Below are positions 6,564 through 6,715 of a stretch of 6,715 bases of DNA, one piece after another. Each line of letters begins with the position of its first letter. Positions within the stretch are counted from its first letter, which is position 1. Source of the DNA: an uncultured Prevotella sp. (GTDB lineage Bacteria; Bacteroidota; Bacteroidia; Bacteroidales; Bacteroidaceae); the NCBI GenBank assembly GCA_900765465.1, contig CAAFRM010000365.1, positions 1 to 6,715 of the forward strand. The letters are read 5' to 3'. The notes under the pieces were generated by a model. That model saw only the letters and a program-made list of their open reading frames with translations. It had not been told where the DNA came from and did not search any database. A program made the position numbers and the translations under genes.

Positions 6564-6571
6564 CAAAATTA
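6564..6571 (-). promoter_or_regulatory. Candidate recO promoter -7 box (Bacteroidota type)
   Basis: On the minus strand this reads TAATTTTG, matching the Bacteroidota -7 consensus TAnnTTTG. It ends 27 bases before the recO ATG, leaving a leader of about 20 bases. The matching -33 element is poor: about 20 bases upstream the minus strand has TTTTC rather than TTTG. The surrounding sequence is AT-rich, so a chance match is possible. Confidence 0.5.
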
Positions 6572-6610
6572 CAAAAAAACAAGCATTTAGCGAAAATTTT
6601 CCCGAAAAAA

Positions 6611-6642
6611 TTTGTGAGATTCGAAAAAAAGTAGTAACTTTG
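6611..6642 (+). promoter_or_regulatory. Candidate promoter of the tRNA-Glu gene (Bacteroidota sigma type)
   Basis: TTTG at 6611-6614 and TAACTTTG at 6635-6642 match the Bacteroidota -33 (TTTG) and -7 (TAnnTTTG) elements with a 20-base spacer. Transcription would begin roughly 10 bases before the tRNA 5' end at 6661, giving a very short leader for RNase P to remove. Both boxes, the spacing and the position fit a strong stable-RNA promoter. Confidence 0.75.
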
Positions 6643-6660
6643 CACCCGCAAATAAGCAAT

Positions 6661-6715
6661 GGTCCCTTCGTCTATCGGTTAGGACGAGAGATTTTCATTC
6701 TCTAAAGAGCAGTTC
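6661..6715 (+). tRNA. tRNA-Glu (anticodon TTC), 3' end cut by window edge
   Basis: The cloverleaf can be traced from the 5' end: acceptor strand GGTCCCT (6661-6667), D arm 6670-6685 with GTC pairing GAC and the loop containing GGTTA, anticodon stem AGAGA (6687-6691) with TCTCT (6699-6703), and 7-base loop TTTTCAT giving anticodon TTC at 6694-6696. It reads GAA and GAG codons. The variable region is AAAG, and the 5' T-stem AGCAG plus TTC end the window. About 20 bases, including the 3' T-stem and 3' acceptor strand, are missing, so those pairings cannot be checked. Confidence 0.93.

Noticed and set aside
6129..6590. Plus-strand frames opposite recO (153 and 139 codons)
   Set aside because: recO on the minus strand has intact family motifs; these frames have none and run into its promoter region.

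Overview
The window is a stretch of Bacteroidota chromosome, most likely from the Prevotella/Segatella group. That placement rests on the protein character of MurC, FtsQ, FtsZ and RecO, on TAnnTTTG-type promoter boxes ahead of recO and the tRNA gene, and on the lack of convincing Shine-Dalgarno sequences before the starts. The genus is an inference. No mobile element, CRISPR array or phage gene was seen.

Layout: positions 1-5754 are the distal part of a division and cell wall (dcw) cluster, all on the plus strand: murG (5' end cut off by the window edge), murC, ftsQ, ftsA, ftsZ. murG and murC overlap by one base and murC and ftsQ abut with no gap. ftsA and ftsZ follow short AT-rich gaps of 43 and 30 bases. 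No ddl gene lies between murC and ftsQ, unlike in E. coli. The genes work together: MurG finishes the lipid II precursor, MurC adds the first amino acid of the peptide stem, FtsQ is a membrane-anchored divisome scaffold, and FtsA tethers the FtsZ ring to the membrane.

After a 56-base convergent gap (5755-5810) containing a two-part hairpin, recO runs on the minus strand (5811-6536). A 124-base AT-rich region (6537-6660) then holds two divergent promoter candidates, one for recO and one for a tRNA-Glu(TTC) gene starting at 6661 and cut by the right edge.

The genes are ordinary core genes. The least expected signal is in the DNA itself: the 3' part of recO (about 5822-6003) is packed with perfect palindromes and hairpins, several almost touching, and they continue into the ftsZ/recO convergent gap. 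Two protein features also deserve a look: a long charged helix inserted before the membrane-targeting helix of FtsA, with a look-alike EEEARR segment in the FtsZ linker, and an FtsZ whose tail peptide candidate is not at the C-terminus. I see no evidence for a new multi-gene system.
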